NCBI GenBank assembly: GCA_017965425.1
Contig: JAGCPY010000074.1
Span: 1 to 56,533, forward strand
DNA: 56,533 nt
Direction of reading: 5' to 3'
Source of the DNA: Bacteroidaceae bacterium
GTDB taxonomy: Bacteria > Bacteroidota > Bacteroidia > Bacteroidales > Bacteroidaceae
The notes below the pieces were generated by a model. That model worked only from the letters and a program-made list of their open reading frames with translations. It did not search any database and had not been told where the DNA came from. Position 1 is the stretch's first letter. The number at the start of each line of letters is the position of its first letter. Position numbers and translations under genes: made by a program. Below are positions 43,911-52,579 of the stretch, piece by piece.

Positions 43911-44846
43911 TCAGTCGTTGAAAGCACCGCAGTGGGGGCATCGGCCTTTATGTTGTAGGGGGCTATGGCACTGTCCGCAGAGGTAGTGGGGACGGTCGTA
44001 GTGCCAGTAGCGATAGAAGGCGAGGAGGATGTAGGCAATGCCTGCGGGGAAGAAGAGCTTTGTCTGTGCCAAGACATGTAAGAAGGCGTAGAGAAGGCCA
44101 CCTGCTCCCAAGAGGGTGCACAGGTAGAGGACTGCGCGGTCGGGACGGAGCAACTGAAAGGCCTCATTCGCCGCGGCGATGGCCAGGAGAAACAAGGCCC
44201 ATATCGCACAGAGGAACGCGCCGACGAGCGGCGGTTGACTGAAGGGGTTAAGGGTTGGATGGAAGTAGAAGAACTGCCAAGCCTGGGGCTGTGTGCGCTG
44301 AAGGATGACGTAGAGAATGACAGCAAGTGCAAGGGTGGTCATGAAGAGGGTGGGATAGGCGCTTGGAATGTCGTGGACGTGCACGACCATCGGTTCTTGT
44401 CGGCGCAGCAATTGGACCATGAGGGCCATGAGACCCAGGATGAAGGACATGGTAATGAGTACCCACTGGTAAGTCTTGAAGAGTCGGACGGCTTGGCTAA
44501 TGGGGTCGTCGGGACTGGCCGCCGCGAGGAAGTCGCGCTCGTGGGTCCATCCCATCGTGAGTTGATCCCTTGCGACCTTCACCCATACACTATCGACGCA
44601 ATCCTCTGGGATGACAGTGACGGCAGCGACGACGATGCGGTTGTCGTGGACAATCCATAGGCTGTCGCTGGTTTCGGCCACACCCTGACACCAGTGCATG
44701 GGACGGTCTTCCTGGAGTAAGAGGCTGTCGGCGTGGACGACAAGGTTGTCGCCTACGTGGTATGGACGTGTTCCAAGGTTGACGTCACGCGTGTGGCAGG
44801 CGGTCAACAGGAGCAGGGTGACGAGCAGTAGCAGGATGTGTCTCAT
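43911..44846 (-). CDS. Lipoprotein with membrane helices and C-terminal zinc ribbon
   Basis: A 311-residue protein from the ATG at 44846, which opens a lipobox signal (MRHILLLLVTLLLLTACHT); the frame upstream belongs to the U32 gene region. A periplasmic part of about 110 residues is followed by about six membrane helices (VLITMSFILGLMALMVQLL, LVGAFLCAIWALFLLAIAAA, ..). The last residues YLCGQCHSPLQHKGRCPHCG form a four-cysteine zinc ribbon, likely cytoplasmic. Both a lipid anchor and many helices in one protein are unusual. It follows the U32 gene by 10 bp. Function is unknown. Confidence 0.65.
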   Translation of the reverse strand: MRHILLLLVTLLLLTACHTRDVNLGTRPYHVGDNLVVHADSLLLQEDRPMHWCQGVAETSDSLWIVHDNRIVVAAVTVIPEDCVDSVWVKVARDQLTMGWTHERDFLAAASPDDPISQAVRLFKTYQWVLITMSFILGLMALMVQLLRRQEPMVVHVHDIPSAYPTLFMTTLALAVILYVILQRTQPQAWQFFYFHPTLNPFSQPPLVGAFLCAIWALFLLAIAAANEAFQLLRPDRAVLYLCTLLGAGGLLYAFLHVLAQTKLFFPAGIAYILLAFYRYWHYDRPHYLCGQCHSPLQHKGRCPHCGAFND

Positions 44847-44856
44847 GCGGAATGAT

Positions 44857-46677
44857 TTAGGACATGGACGGGGCAAGGACGAGCATTTCGCAGTCTTTGC
44901 AGTTGAACTGGAGGGGGAAGCTCCGACCGTCGGCAAGAACGAGGCTCAGGGGTTCTTTCAGTGGAGGTCGTTTGCCTGTCGGGTCTTTGAGGCAGTGGCC
45001 GAGGGCATGGCGAATGCAGTAGCGGCACGTCATGAGTGGAGGCCACGTATGGACATGAGGGGCTGAAGGCGTACACGTGAAGGCGGGAAGATGTACTCGC
45101 TCCGTGCTGAAGGTGTACTCGTGCAGCGCATCGGTTATTTGCCTTCGCCAGTCAGCGAGTACGGAGGACGGCAGGAACCAATTGTCGGTGAGGTGGATAT
45201 CAACATCCAGCTCAGTGGCAGTGAACACAGTGTCGCCGAGGCGGATGAGCTGTCGACGGAGGTTGTCAGCCTGCGGAGTGCGTGCCTTCTCGTGGGGATG
45301 GGCGAAGAAACGGGTTACGGAGCGATGGTCCTCGCTTGTCAGGGTGAGACGGAAGCCTTGGACGGGAACGTCAGTGCCGTCATCGGTGGATGTGGTGTCT
45401 TCGATGCTCCATCGGACTGCTATTCGCCGCTCGGCAGTGGGACGTGAGAGCTGTCGCTCGAAAGCAGCGTCGAAGTTGCGGTAGAGGTGTGCTCCTTTGC
45501 GGAGACTGCTGAGTGCCGTGGGCGTAGCGGGATAGAGGCGGCCTTGTGTATCTACGCGGTTGACGCGGAAACCCACCAGGCGACCGTCGGGTGTGAAATA
45601 GCAGAGACCGTCGCCATTGGCAAAGGTGACAGTGCCGGAGACAGCAAAAGAGGATGGTTGGATGTCTTTGACGGTGCCGACAGGTTCACCGATGGATTTG
45701 GGTGTGGCATGGCAGGCCATGTCGGATGTCCGACCGTGGAGAAAGTAGTCGGTGAAGCCCCGGTTAAAGCTCTTTTGAGGCTGGGGGGTAAACGTGAAGA
45801 CGGATGTGCCCTGACTGGCACGGTGGAACTCGTCAGGGCGTCTGGTTAAGATGGCATCAATGCGTTGGCGGTAGTAGGCAGTTATGTTCTTGACATAGGC
45901 GACGTCTTTCAGGCGACCTTCGATCTTGAAGCTGGTGACACCGGCATCCATGAGGGCTTCGAGGTCGGCGGAACGGTTCATGTCGCGTAAGGAAAGGAGG
46001 TGGCGCTGGTGTTCGATGATGTGGCCTTCTGCATCGATAAGGTCGAATGGCAGGCGGCAGAACTGAGCGCATTCGCCACGGTTGGCGCTGCGTCCGAAGC
46101 AGTATTCACTGGCATAGCAACGTCCGCTATAGCTGACACAGAGTGCGCCATGAACGAAGACTTCAAGGGGCATTTGAGGGACGGCTTCGTGAATGGCCCG
46201 GATGTTGTCGAGAGAAAGCTCGCGGGCAAGAACTGTTTGACGGTAGCCTGCTTCGAGGCGACGGCGGATGTCGTCTGCTGTGCGGTTGTCCATCTGCGTG
46301 GACGAATGCAGTGGAATGGGGGAGAAGAGGTTGTTTGGGCTCTCTTCAGAAAACGCTTCGGAAGGGATGAGGGGGCGGATGCGTGGGTCTTGTGTAATGA
46401 GGGCATCGACGTGAATGGCGGCAAGGTCATCAATGAGGGCTTGGGCCGCAGACAGTTCGTCGTCGTGGAGGAGGGTGTTGAGGGTGACGTAGATGCGGAC
46501 GCCGAAGGGATGGGCAAAATCTACGAGACGGGCAATGTCTTCCAATGCGTTGCCGGCTGCGGCACGAGCCCCGAAACGAGGTGCGCCAATGTAAATTGCA
46601 TCCGCCCCATGACGAACAGCCTCGATTCCGCATTGGAGGTCACGGGCAGGAGAGAGGAGCTCGATGGGACGGGACAT
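44857..46677 (-). CDS. U32-family protein (RlhA-like, 23S rRNA hydroxylation)
   Basis: A 606-residue protein from the ATG at 46677 (MSRPIELLSPARDLQCGIEA). The U32 signature is EVFVHGALCVSYSGRCYAS near residue 170. A C-terminal domain follows the TIM-like part, as in the long RlhA/YdcP group that hydroxylates 23S rRNA; TrhP, which acts on tRNA, is the shorter relative. The end has CRYCIRHALGHC and FNCKDCEML, possible iron-sulphur ligands. Residues about 516-537 are coded by three 22-bp repeat units, each read in another frame (HEYTF, RVHLP, TCTPS). It is downstream of metA and upstream of the zinc-ribbon lipoprotein. Confidence 0.8.
   Translation of the reverse strand: MSRPIELLSPARDLQCGIEAVRHGADAIYIGAPRFGARAAAGNALEDIARLVDFAHPFGVRIYVTLNTLLHDDELSAAQALIDDLAAIHVDALITQDPRIRPLIPSEAFSEESPNNLFSPIPLHSSTQMDNRTADDIRRRLEAGYRQTVLARELSLDNIRAIHEAVPQMPLEVFVHGALCVSYSGRCYASEYCFGRSANRGECAQFCRLPFDLIDAEGHIIEHQRHLLSLRDMNRSADLEALMDAGVTSFKIEGRLKDVAYVKNITAYYRQRIDAILTRRPDEFHRASQGTSVFTFTPQPQKSFNRGFTDYFLHGRTSDMACHATPKSIGEPVGTVKDIQPSSFAVSGTVTFANGDGLCYFTPDGRLVGFRVNRVDTQGRLYPATPTALSSLRKGAHLYRNFDAAFERQLSRPTAERRIAVRWSIEDTTSTDDGTDVPVQGFRLTLTSEDHRSVTRFFAHPHEKARTPQADNLRRQLIRLGDTVFTATELDVDIHLTDNWFLPSSVLADWRRQITDALHEYTFSTERVHLPAFTCTPSAPHVHTWPPLMTCRYCIRHALGHCLKDPTGKRPPLKEPLSLVLADGRSFPLQFNCKDCEMLVLAPSMS
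45065..45130. repeat. 22-bp GTGTAC repeat array inside the U32 gene, locus C
   Basis: Three units start at 45065, 45087 and 45109, exactly 22 bp apart (GAAGGCGTACACG, GAAGATGTACTCG, GAAGGTGTACTCG). They are the same repeat as at 28457 and 38214 but lie within a coding sequence. Since 22 is not a multiple of three, each is translated in a different frame. Confidence 0.75.
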
Positions 46678-46740
46678 AGCTTGAAGGCTGATGCGTCGAA
46701 GTCGTGGCAAAACCGCGACAGACGTAAGGAGTTCAGGGAA

Positions 46741-47673
46741 TTAGTGAATGGTAGAGATGTCGTAGGGGGTCTCTTGGTAAACGTAATAGTTGAGCCAGTT
46801 GGTGAAAAGCAGGTTCGCGTGTGCGCGCCAGCTCACAAGGGGACCTTGTTTAGGGTCATCGGACTTGTAATAATGTCGTGGCATTTCAATAGGCAACTCT
46901 TTGGAAAGGTCACGGCGGTATTCGGTGTCGAGTGTGAATGGAGAGTACTCGGCATGGCCGGTGATGAAGAACTCGCGGCCTTCACGCGCCATGACAATGC
47001 TGACACCGGACTCTTCGCTCTCGGCAATAATGGTCAGCGGGGAGGTCTGCGCGTCATGAATGGCTTCGATATCCTCTCGACGGATTTCGGTATGGCGGCT
47101 ATGCGGCATCTGAAAGACATCATCAAAGCCTCGGAAGATGGGGAGGCTTGGACAGAGGGGCTTTTGCGGGAAGATGCCGAACATCTTTTTCGCCAGCGGA
47201 TGCTTGGGGACACCATAATGGTAATAGAGTCCTGCCTGAGCGGCCCAGCAGATATAGAGCGTGGAAGTGACGTGCGTGCGCGCCCATGAAAAGATGTCCT
47301 TCATCTCATCCCAATAGGTGACCTGCTCGAAGTCAAGGTGCTCGACGGGAGCGCCAGTGATGATCATGCCGTCGAATTTTTCGTGGCGCAACACGTCGAA
47401 GTCGCGGTAGAAGGCGCGCATGTGCTCTATGGGCGTATTCTTGCTCGTGTGGCTCTTAATCTTCATAAAGAAAAGCTCCAGCTGCAAGGGCGTGTTGGAG
47501 AGGACGCGGATGAGGTCGGTTTCGGTAGTAATCTTGATGGGCATAAGATTCAGCACCACGATGCGCAGGGGTCTGATGTCCTGCGCCGTGGCGCGTGAAG
47601 CTCCCATGACGAAGATATTTTCCTGCTTGAGCAGGTCGATGGCCGGTAACCGGTCAGGGAGTGTGAGTGGCAT
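46741..47673 (-). CDS. metA: Homoserine O-acyltransferase (MetA), predicted acetyl-CoA specific
   Basis: A 310-residue enzyme of methionine synthesis. The nucleophile Cys142 is in LYICWAAQAGLYYHYG; the catalytic His and Glu are in FFITGHAEYSPF (240 and 242). Residue 111 is Glu, in TGAPVEHLDFEQV. In MetA enzymes Glu at this place favours acetyl-CoA and Gly favours succinyl-CoA, so the product is more likely O-acetylhomoserine despite the common name homoserine O-succinyltransferase. The start lies 1 bp after the stop of the M13 peptidase gene. It is followed by the U32 gene. Confidence 0.9.
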   Translation of the reverse strand: MPLTLPDRLPAIDLLKQENIFVMGASRATAQDIRPLRIVVLNLMPIKITTETDLIRVLSNTPLQLELFFMKIKSHTSKNTPIEHMRAFYRDFDVLRHEKFDGMIITGAPVEHLDFEQVTYWDEMKDIFSWARTHVTSTLYICWAAQAGLYYHYGVPKHPLAKKMFGIFPQKPLCPSLPIFRGFDDVFQMPHSRHTEIRREDIEAIHDAQTSPLTIIAESEESGVSIVMAREGREFFITGHAEYSPFTLDTEYRRDLSKELPIEMPRHYYKSDDPKQGPLVSWRAHANLLFTNWLNYYVYQETPYDISTIH

Positions 47674-47674
47674 G

Positions 47675-49705
47675 TTACCAGATAGTTACGCGGTCTTCTT
47701 TAGGAACGAACATGGGATCGTTCTCGGTAATATGGAAAGCGTCGTACCAAGCATCGATATGTGGAAGGGCACCGTTGACGCGCCAACGACCGAGTGCATG
47801 TGGGTCGCTCTTGGTGCGCTTGCGGATTTCCTCATCGCGAATGTTGGCGGCCCAGACACCTGCATAAGCCAGGAAGAAACGTTGTTCTGGCGTGAAACCA
47901 TCCTTTTCCGTGAGCGGGTTATTGGCTGTGGCGTTCTTGAAAGCTTGGAAAGAGACCATGAGTCCGCCGTGGTCGGCCAGGTTCTCACCCAAAGTGAGCT
48001 GCCCGTTTCCACACAGGCCTGGAAGGACTTCGATATTCGAGAAATAGTCGCGCATGACATGTGTGCGCTCTTCGAAACGTGCACGGTCTTCTGCCGTCCA
48101 CCATTGACGGAGGTTTCCGTCCTTATCGAACTTGGAACCCTGGTCATCAAATCCGTGTGTCATCTCATGACCGATGACAACGCCAATGGCACCGTAGTTG
48201 AAAGCATCGTCAGCATTCATGTCAAAGAACGGTGGTTGCAGGATGCCGGCGGGGAAACAGATTTCGTTGGTTGTGGGATTATAATAGGCGTTGACGGTCT
48301 GCGGTGTCATGTACCATTCTGTATTATCTACGGGCTTGTTGAGCTTGCGTGCAATCTCGTCACAGTTGTTCCAAAAGGCAATAGCTTTGGTGTTTTGCCA
48401 GTAGTTGTGCCCAATTTCCAGGGTCGAGTAGTCTTTCCATTGGTCAGGATAGCCAACCTTTACGATGAAGGCGTCCAGTTTCTCGTGGGCAACAGCTTTG
48501 GTGCTGTCGCTCATCCATTCCTGCGCATCGATGCGCTGTCCAAGGGCAACCTGCAGATTGCGTACAAGCTCAATCATACGCTCCTTGGCTTTGGCGGGGA
48601 AGTACTTCTCAACGTAAAGCTGTCCGACGGCCTCGCCCAGAGCACCTTCTGTAGCATTGACAGCCCGCTTCCAGCGTGGGCGGTCTTCTTGGCGACCGCT
48701 CATAGTGCGTCCGTAGAAGTCGAAGGCAATGGCGCGTGTATCATCGTCGAGCCGGCTTGCAGCCTCGTTGATGAGCTGCCAGCTGATATAGTCTTTCAGT
48801 ACATTGATGTCGGTCTGGTTCCAAACACCTTCCACTTCGTGGATGAATTCCGGCTGTCCGACACTTACTTCCTTGATGCCCTTGGCTCCGAAGATGCTGA
48901 AATACTGTCGCCAGTCGATGCCAGGATAGGACAGCAGGAGTGAGTCATAGCTCATCTTGTTGTAGTTCTTCTCGTCGTCGCGCAATTCTGTCATGGAGCG
49001 TGAAGCGCGTGCCAGCCGCGTCTCGAGGTCAAAAATTCCTTGCATACGGCTTTCCACATTACCTTCCCCAGCCACTTGGCAACGCGTGAGCAACTTGGCG
49101 ATGAGTCGTTTGTAAGCATCGCGGATGGCGGTCGTGGCAGAATCGGTATCGAGGTAATACTCTCGCTGTCCCATGCCGAGGCCGCTCTGCATAATCTGCA
49201 AGAGGTTCATGTGACTGTTCTTGATGTCGGCGTTGATGTAGAAGCCGAATAATCCTCCCACGCCTTGTGCTTGCAGTTCTGCATAGAGGCGCCACAGCTC
49301 GTCTTTGTCATAGATGCCAGCAATGCGCTGTAAATCTTCACGGATGGGCTCTATTCCCTGTGCGTTAAGACTGGCGCTGTCCATCACGCTGTTGTACATC
49401 TGTGCAATCTTGTCGGCGATGCTGCCTGGTTCATTTTGCTGTGCAGCGACGTTTTCGATGAGTTCGCGTAATTGCTTAGTATTGTTCTCACCAAGTTGGT
49501 CAAAACTGCCGAAACGCGCATACTCGCCTGTAAGTGGATGGCTGTCTGCCCATCCGCCCGTAGCGAAACGGTAGAAATCGGTGCCGGCTACAGCCGTCGT
49601 GTCGAGGTTGGCGGGGTCGATACCCGTCGTCAGATTGGCTTGCTTTCCCCCGCAAGCTGTGAGGAGAGTGATTGCCATGAGTGGAAGTGTTGCTTTGAGT
49701 TTCAT
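47675..49705 (-). CDS. M13-family (neprilysin-like) zinc metallopeptidase, lipoprotein
   Basis: A 676-residue protein from the ATG at 49705, which opens a lipobox signal (MKLKATLPLMAITLLTACGG); the longer upstream frame is made by a repeat element. The N-terminal M13 domain is present (ARFGSFDQLGENNTKQLREL). The zinc site is VIGHEMTHGFDDQGSKFD, the third ligand in LGENLADHGG, and NAYYNP matches the substrate-binding NAYY. It is likely attached to the periplasmic or outer face and degrades peptides. A 216-bp inverted-repeat element ends 55 bp upstream of its start and may carry or disturb its promoter. Confidence 0.9.
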   Translation of the reverse strand: MKLKATLPLMAITLLTACGGKQANLTTGIDPANLDTTAVAGTDFYRFATGGWADSHPLTGEYARFGSFDQLGENNTKQLRELIENVAAQQNEPGSIADKIAQMYNSVMDSASLNAQGIEPIREDLQRIAGIYDKDELWRLYAELQAQGVGGLFGFYINADIKNSHMNLLQIMQSGLGMGQREYYLDTDSATTAIRDAYKRLIAKLLTRCQVAGEGNVESRMQGIFDLETRLARASRSMTELRDDEKNYNKMSYDSLLLSYPGIDWRQYFSIFGAKGIKEVSVGQPEFIHEVEGVWNQTDINVLKDYISWQLINEAASRLDDDTRAIAFDFYGRTMSGRQEDRPRWKRAVNATEGALGEAVGQLYVEKYFPAKAKERMIELVRNLQVALGQRIDAQEWMSDSTKAVAHEKLDAFIVKVGYPDQWKDYSTLEIGHNYWQNTKAIAFWNNCDEIARKLNKPVDNTEWYMTPQTVNAYYNPTTNEICFPAGILQPPFFDMNADDAFNYGAIGVVIGHEMTHGFDDQGSKFDKDGNLRQWWTAEDRARFEERTHVMRDYFSNIEVLPGLCGNGQLTLGENLADHGGLMVSFQAFKNATANNPLTEKDGFTPEQRFFLAYAGVWAANIRDEEIRKRTKSDPHALGRWRVNGALPHIDAWYDAFHITENDPMFVPKEDRVTIW

Positions 49706-49760
49706 ATTGTTTAAGAGTTGAATGGTTCTTAGGTATCTTATTGAGATAAATGAGAATAAT

Positions 49761-49976
49761 GAGTCCACTTGAAAAAGTCCTGCGCTCGGCCCAAAGGGAC
49801 GCTCCATGCTTGGAGAAAGGACTGTAAGCACTCAGCCCAGGGCAGCAAGCAGCGCCGAAACGCCCCAACGGGGCAGAAAGCACTCAGCCCAGGGCAGCGC
49901 ACTGGGTCATAATCAACCGGTTTCATTACGCCCTGAAAGGGCAAAAGCATTAATTTTGACTTTTTCAAGTGGACTC
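49761..49976. mobile_element. 216-bp MITE-like element with 19-bp terminal inverted repeats and 8-bp target duplication
   Basis: The ends 49761-49779 (GAGTCCACTTGAAAAAGTC) and 49958-49976 are perfect reverse complements. Both flanks carry AGAATAAT (49753-49760 and 49977-49984), an 8-bp target-site duplication. There is no coding sequence inside; it holds several small hairpins (GCCCCAACGGGGC, GCCCTGAAAGGGC) and one 45-bp unit that is tripled in the related element at 54357. It lies between the ABC-F gene and the M13 peptidase gene. It must be moved by an enzyme encoded elsewhere. Confidence 0.8.
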
Positions 49977-49989
49977 AGAATAATGGATG

Positions 49990-51921
49990 TTATAAAGCCG
50001 AGATCGCTTCGGAGGCTTCGAGCCAGTTGGCTTCGGCGGTTTCAAGCTTGGCTTTGAGGCGGGCGTGACGCTCATAGAGAGAGGTGTCTGCGGCACCTTC
50101 GGGTGTGGACATTTTGTCTTCGAGCAGATGGATGGCTGCTTCAAGTTCAGCGATTTCAGCCTCTGCATCAGCAATGGTTCGCTCCAACTTCTTGCGCTGC
50201 CTGGCAGCCGCTTTCTGCTCTTCCCAGGAAGCAGCAGCCCCCCCTACGGCCCCCGAGGGGGCTTCTGTTGTCTTGCTGGAAGGAGAGGATGGTATAGTTC
50301 CCCCCTCGGGGGGTGAAAGGGGGGCTTTATTCAACCAGTCATAGATGCCGCCGAGATGCTCTCGAACCCGTCCGCCTCCAAAGGCATAGACTTTCTGGAC
50401 GAGTCCATCAAGGAACTCGCGGTCGTGGCTGACGACGATGACGGTGCCGTCAAATGCGTCAATGGCTTCCTTCAGGACATCCTTTGAACGAAGATCAAGG
50501 TGGTTGGTAGGTTCATCAAGGATGAGGAAGTTGACAGGTTGCAGGAGCAGGCGTATCATCGCCAGTCGGCTACGTTCGCCACCGCTAAGTACCTTGACTT
50601 TCTTGTCGATGTCCTCCCCGCCAAACATGAAGGCACCGAGAATGTCACGAATACGTGTCCTCATGTCGCCCGTTGCCACACGGTCTATCGTGTCGAAGAC
50701 TGTCTGTTCGGGGTCCAGCAACTGTGCTTGATTCTGTGCGAAGTAGCCGATTTGTGCATTGTGGCCTACTTTTAGGGTGCCCTCGAATGGAATCTCTCCT
50801 AAGATGCACTTCACCAGTGTTGACTTTCCTTCGCCATTGCGTCCGACGAAGGCGACTTTCTCGCCTCGACGGATGGTGAGGTTGACGTGGGAAATGACAG
50901 GGGAGCGGCTGTAACTCTTGGACAGCTCCTCGACGATCAGTGGAAAATCTCCAGAACGTTGGCAGGGAGGAAACTTCAGGTGCAGGGCGCTGTTATCTAC
51001 TTCGTCCACCTCAATGGGGATAATACGTGCCAATTGTTTGATGCGTTCCTGCACTTGCACGGCTTTAGTAGGCTTATAGCGGAAACGCTCGATGAAATCC
51101 TTCAAGTCCGCTATGTCTTTCTGCTGGTTTTCGTACGCCCTCAGTTGTTGTTCTCGTCGTTCGGCTCGCAGTGTAACATATTCGTCGTACTTCACCTTGT
51201 AGTCCCAGATGCGTCCACAGGTAATCTCGATGGTGCGTGTCGTCACGTTGTTCATGAAGGCGCGGTCGTGCGACACGATGATGACGGCTCCAGCCCGCTG
51301 CTGGAGGTATTGTTCCAACCACTGTATGCTCTGGATGTCAAGGTGGTTGGTGGGCTCGTCGAGCAAAAGCACGTCAGGTCGCCGAAGAAGCAGTTTTGCC
51401 ATTTCAATGCGCATCCTCCATCCGCCGGACATCTCTCGGGTAGGGCGATTGAAATCGGTGCGTTCAAAGCCTAAGCCCTGAAGCGTCCTCTCCACTTCGG
51501 CGCGGAAATTGAGCCCTCCCATCATCTGAAAGCGTTCTTCTGCATGAGTGTATCGCTCCACCAACTGCATGTAATCTTCCGTCTCATAATCCCTGCGTTC
51601 GCCCATTTCAGTCTGCATCTGTTCGATCGAGTCCTGCAACTCTCGGATGTGGTCAAAAGCCAGCATCGCCTCTTCAATGACCGTTCGTTCACCTGCAAGT
51701 TCCATCACCTGCGGAAGATAGCCCACGGTGGTTCCTCTTGCAGACGTCACCGATCCGGCTGTGGGCGCCTGCTGCCCTGCGATAATCTTCATGAGCGTAC
51801 TCTTCCCGGCTCCGTTCTTGCCCGTGAGTGCTATCCGGTCACGGTCATTAATCACGAAGCTCACGTCCGTGAAAAGCGGCTTGGCACTAAATTCAATACA
51901 AAGATGCTCGACGGAAATCAT
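49990..51921 (-). CDS. ABC-F ATPase (ribosome-associated type)
   Basis: A 643-residue cytoplasmic protein from the ATG at 51921, which fits the promoter 24 bp upstream. It has two ABC modules: Walker A GKNGAGKST and GRNGEGKST, signatures MSGGWRMRIEMAK and LSGGERSRLAMIR, Walker B VLLLDEPTNHLDIQS and FLILDEPTNHLDLRS. The ABC-F interdomain linker (DLKDFIERFRYKPTKAVQVQ) lies between. There are no membrane helices. ABC-F proteins act at the ribosomal E site. Near residues 530-563 a palindromic repeat adds KAPLSPPEGG.. EAPSGAVGG before the C-terminal coiled coil. Confidence 0.9.
   Translation of the reverse strand: MISVEHLCIEFSAKPLFTDVSFVINDRDRIALTGKNGAGKSTLMKIIAGQQAPTAGSVTSARGTTVGYLPQVMELAGERTVIEEAMLAFDHIRELQDSIEQMQTEMGERRDYETEDYMQLVERYTHAEERFQMMGGLNFRAEVERTLQGLGFERTDFNRPTREMSGGWRMRIEMAKLLLRRPDVLLLDEPTNHLDIQSIQWLEQYLQQRAGAVIIVSHDRAFMNNVTTRTIEITCGRIWDYKVKYDEYVTLRAERREQQLRAYENQQKDIADLKDFIERFRYKPTKAVQVQERIKQLARIIPIEVDEVDNSALHLKFPPCQRSGDFPLIVEELSKSYSRSPVISHVNLTIRRGEKVAFVGRNGEGKSTLVKCILGEIPFEGTLKVGHNAQIGYFAQNQAQLLDPEQTVFDTIDRVATGDMRTRIRDILGAFMFGGEDIDKKVKVLSGGERSRLAMIRLLLQPVNFLILDEPTNHLDLRSKDVLKEAIDAFDGTVIVVSHDREFLDGLVQKVYAFGGGRVREHLGGIYDWLNKAPLSPPEGGTIPSSPSSKTTEAPSGAVGGAAASWEEQKAAARQRKKLERTIADAEAEIAELEAAIHLLEDKMSTPEGAADTSLYERHARLKAKLETAEANWLEASEAISAL
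50231..50330. repeat. Palindromic C/G-rich repeat inside the ABC-F gene
   Basis: Two C-rich/G-rich palindromes (CCCCCGAGGGGG near 50250 and CCCCCCTCGGGGGG near 50300) frame about 50 bp. The layout resembles intergenic palindromic repeats, but here it is read in frame and gives a Pro/Gly/Ser-rich insert ahead of the C-terminal coiled coil. Confidence 0.6.
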
Positions 51922-51944
51922 GCTTGCTCTTTCTTTTGCGGGTG

Positions 51945-51976
51945 CAAAGTTACAGCTTTTCGCCTGCTTGTGCAAA
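51945..51976 (-). promoter_or_regulatory. TTTG-N20-TAnnTTTG promoter before the ABC-F gene
   Basis: On the minus strand TTTG (51976-51973) and TAACTTTG (51952-51945) are 20 bp apart, close to the consensus 19. The -7 box is 24 bp from the start codon at 51921. Confidence 0.65.
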
Positions 51977-52012
51977 AAAAAACAGGGGAAAAGAGGCGCT
52001 TCGTTCATCCAA

Positions 52013-52459
52013 TCATCTCGTCCTTGAACTTTGATGAATACAATAAGTGACAACCCCCCAAATCATGTTGGTCTGCTCCCTCGTGATGGTGATGCGTTCA
52101 TAGGCTTCGTTATGAGGCACCAGGCGGACAATGCCCTCCTCAAGCTCTGACAAGTCCAGCTCCTTAATCGTGAAGCCGCCATCTACCCACGCAATCACCA
52201 CATCCCCGTCCTGCGGTTCCAACGACCTGTCGATGATGACGATGTCGCCGGGATGGAAGCCGGCATCAATCATGGAATCACCCTTCACACGGGCATAGAA
52301 AGTGGCTTCACGATGACGCACCAACTCTTTGTTGAGGTCAATCGACGCTTCCTCATAGTCGGTGGCCGGCGACGGAAAGCCCGCGCGTATGCCCTCAGGA
52401 AAGTAAGGAAGTCCCACCTCCTCACCCATCTCTACCGTCAGGATTTGTATTTCGTTCAT
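52013..52459 (-). CDS. umuD: UmuD/LexA-like S24 self-cleaving protein
   Basis: A 148-residue protein from the ATG at 52459 (MNEIQILTVEM). It has the cleavage site AGFPSPATDY (Ala-Gly bond), the catalytic Ser in KGDSMIDAGFHPGD and the Lys in GGFTIKELDL. There is no N-terminal DNA-binding domain, so it is UmuD rather than LexA. After RecA-aided cleavage it would serve the Y-family polymerase UmuC. Here it is encoded divergently from umuC, 120 bp apart, not in the usual umuDC order. It ends 92 bp before the ABC-F start on the same strand. Confidence 0.85.
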   Translation of the reverse strand: MNEIQILTVEMGEEVGLPYFPEGIRAGFPSPATDYEEASIDLNKELVRHREATFYARVKGDSMIDAGFHPGDIVIIDRSLEPQDGDVVIAWVDGGFTIKELDLSELEEGIVRLVPHNEAYERITITREQTNMIWGVVTYCIHQSSRTR

Positions 52460-52481
52460 GATGAACAACGTTTTCAGCGTG

Positions 52482-52489
52482 CAAAAGTA
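52482..52489 (-). promoter_or_regulatory. TAnnTTTG -7 box before umuD
   Basis: The minus strand reads TACTTTTG 23 bp before the umuD start. It lies in the 120-bp region shared with umuC, where an SOS operator might be expected; none was recognised. Confidence 0.5.
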
Positions 52490-52563
52490 CATAAAAACAG
52501 GGAAATCTTACGCGTTTGCGCCAAATTATGACAAAATGCAACGGCTTTTCACTTGCTTTTCCC

Positions 52564-52571
52564 TATTTTTG
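52564..52571 (+). promoter_or_regulatory. TAnnTTTG -7 box before umuC
   Basis: TATTTTTG lies only 8 bp before the ATG at 52580, so the umuC transcript would be nearly leaderless. Confidence 0.5.
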
Positions 52572-52579
52572 TCACCGAA

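Noticed and set aside
46000-47289. 429-codon plus-strand open frame across the U32 and metA genes
   Set aside because: It spans two well-supported genes on the other strand and their gap; no domain is visible.
47420-48943. 507-codon plus-strand open frame opposite metA and the M13 peptidase
   Set aside because: Shadow of conserved genes with intact active sites.
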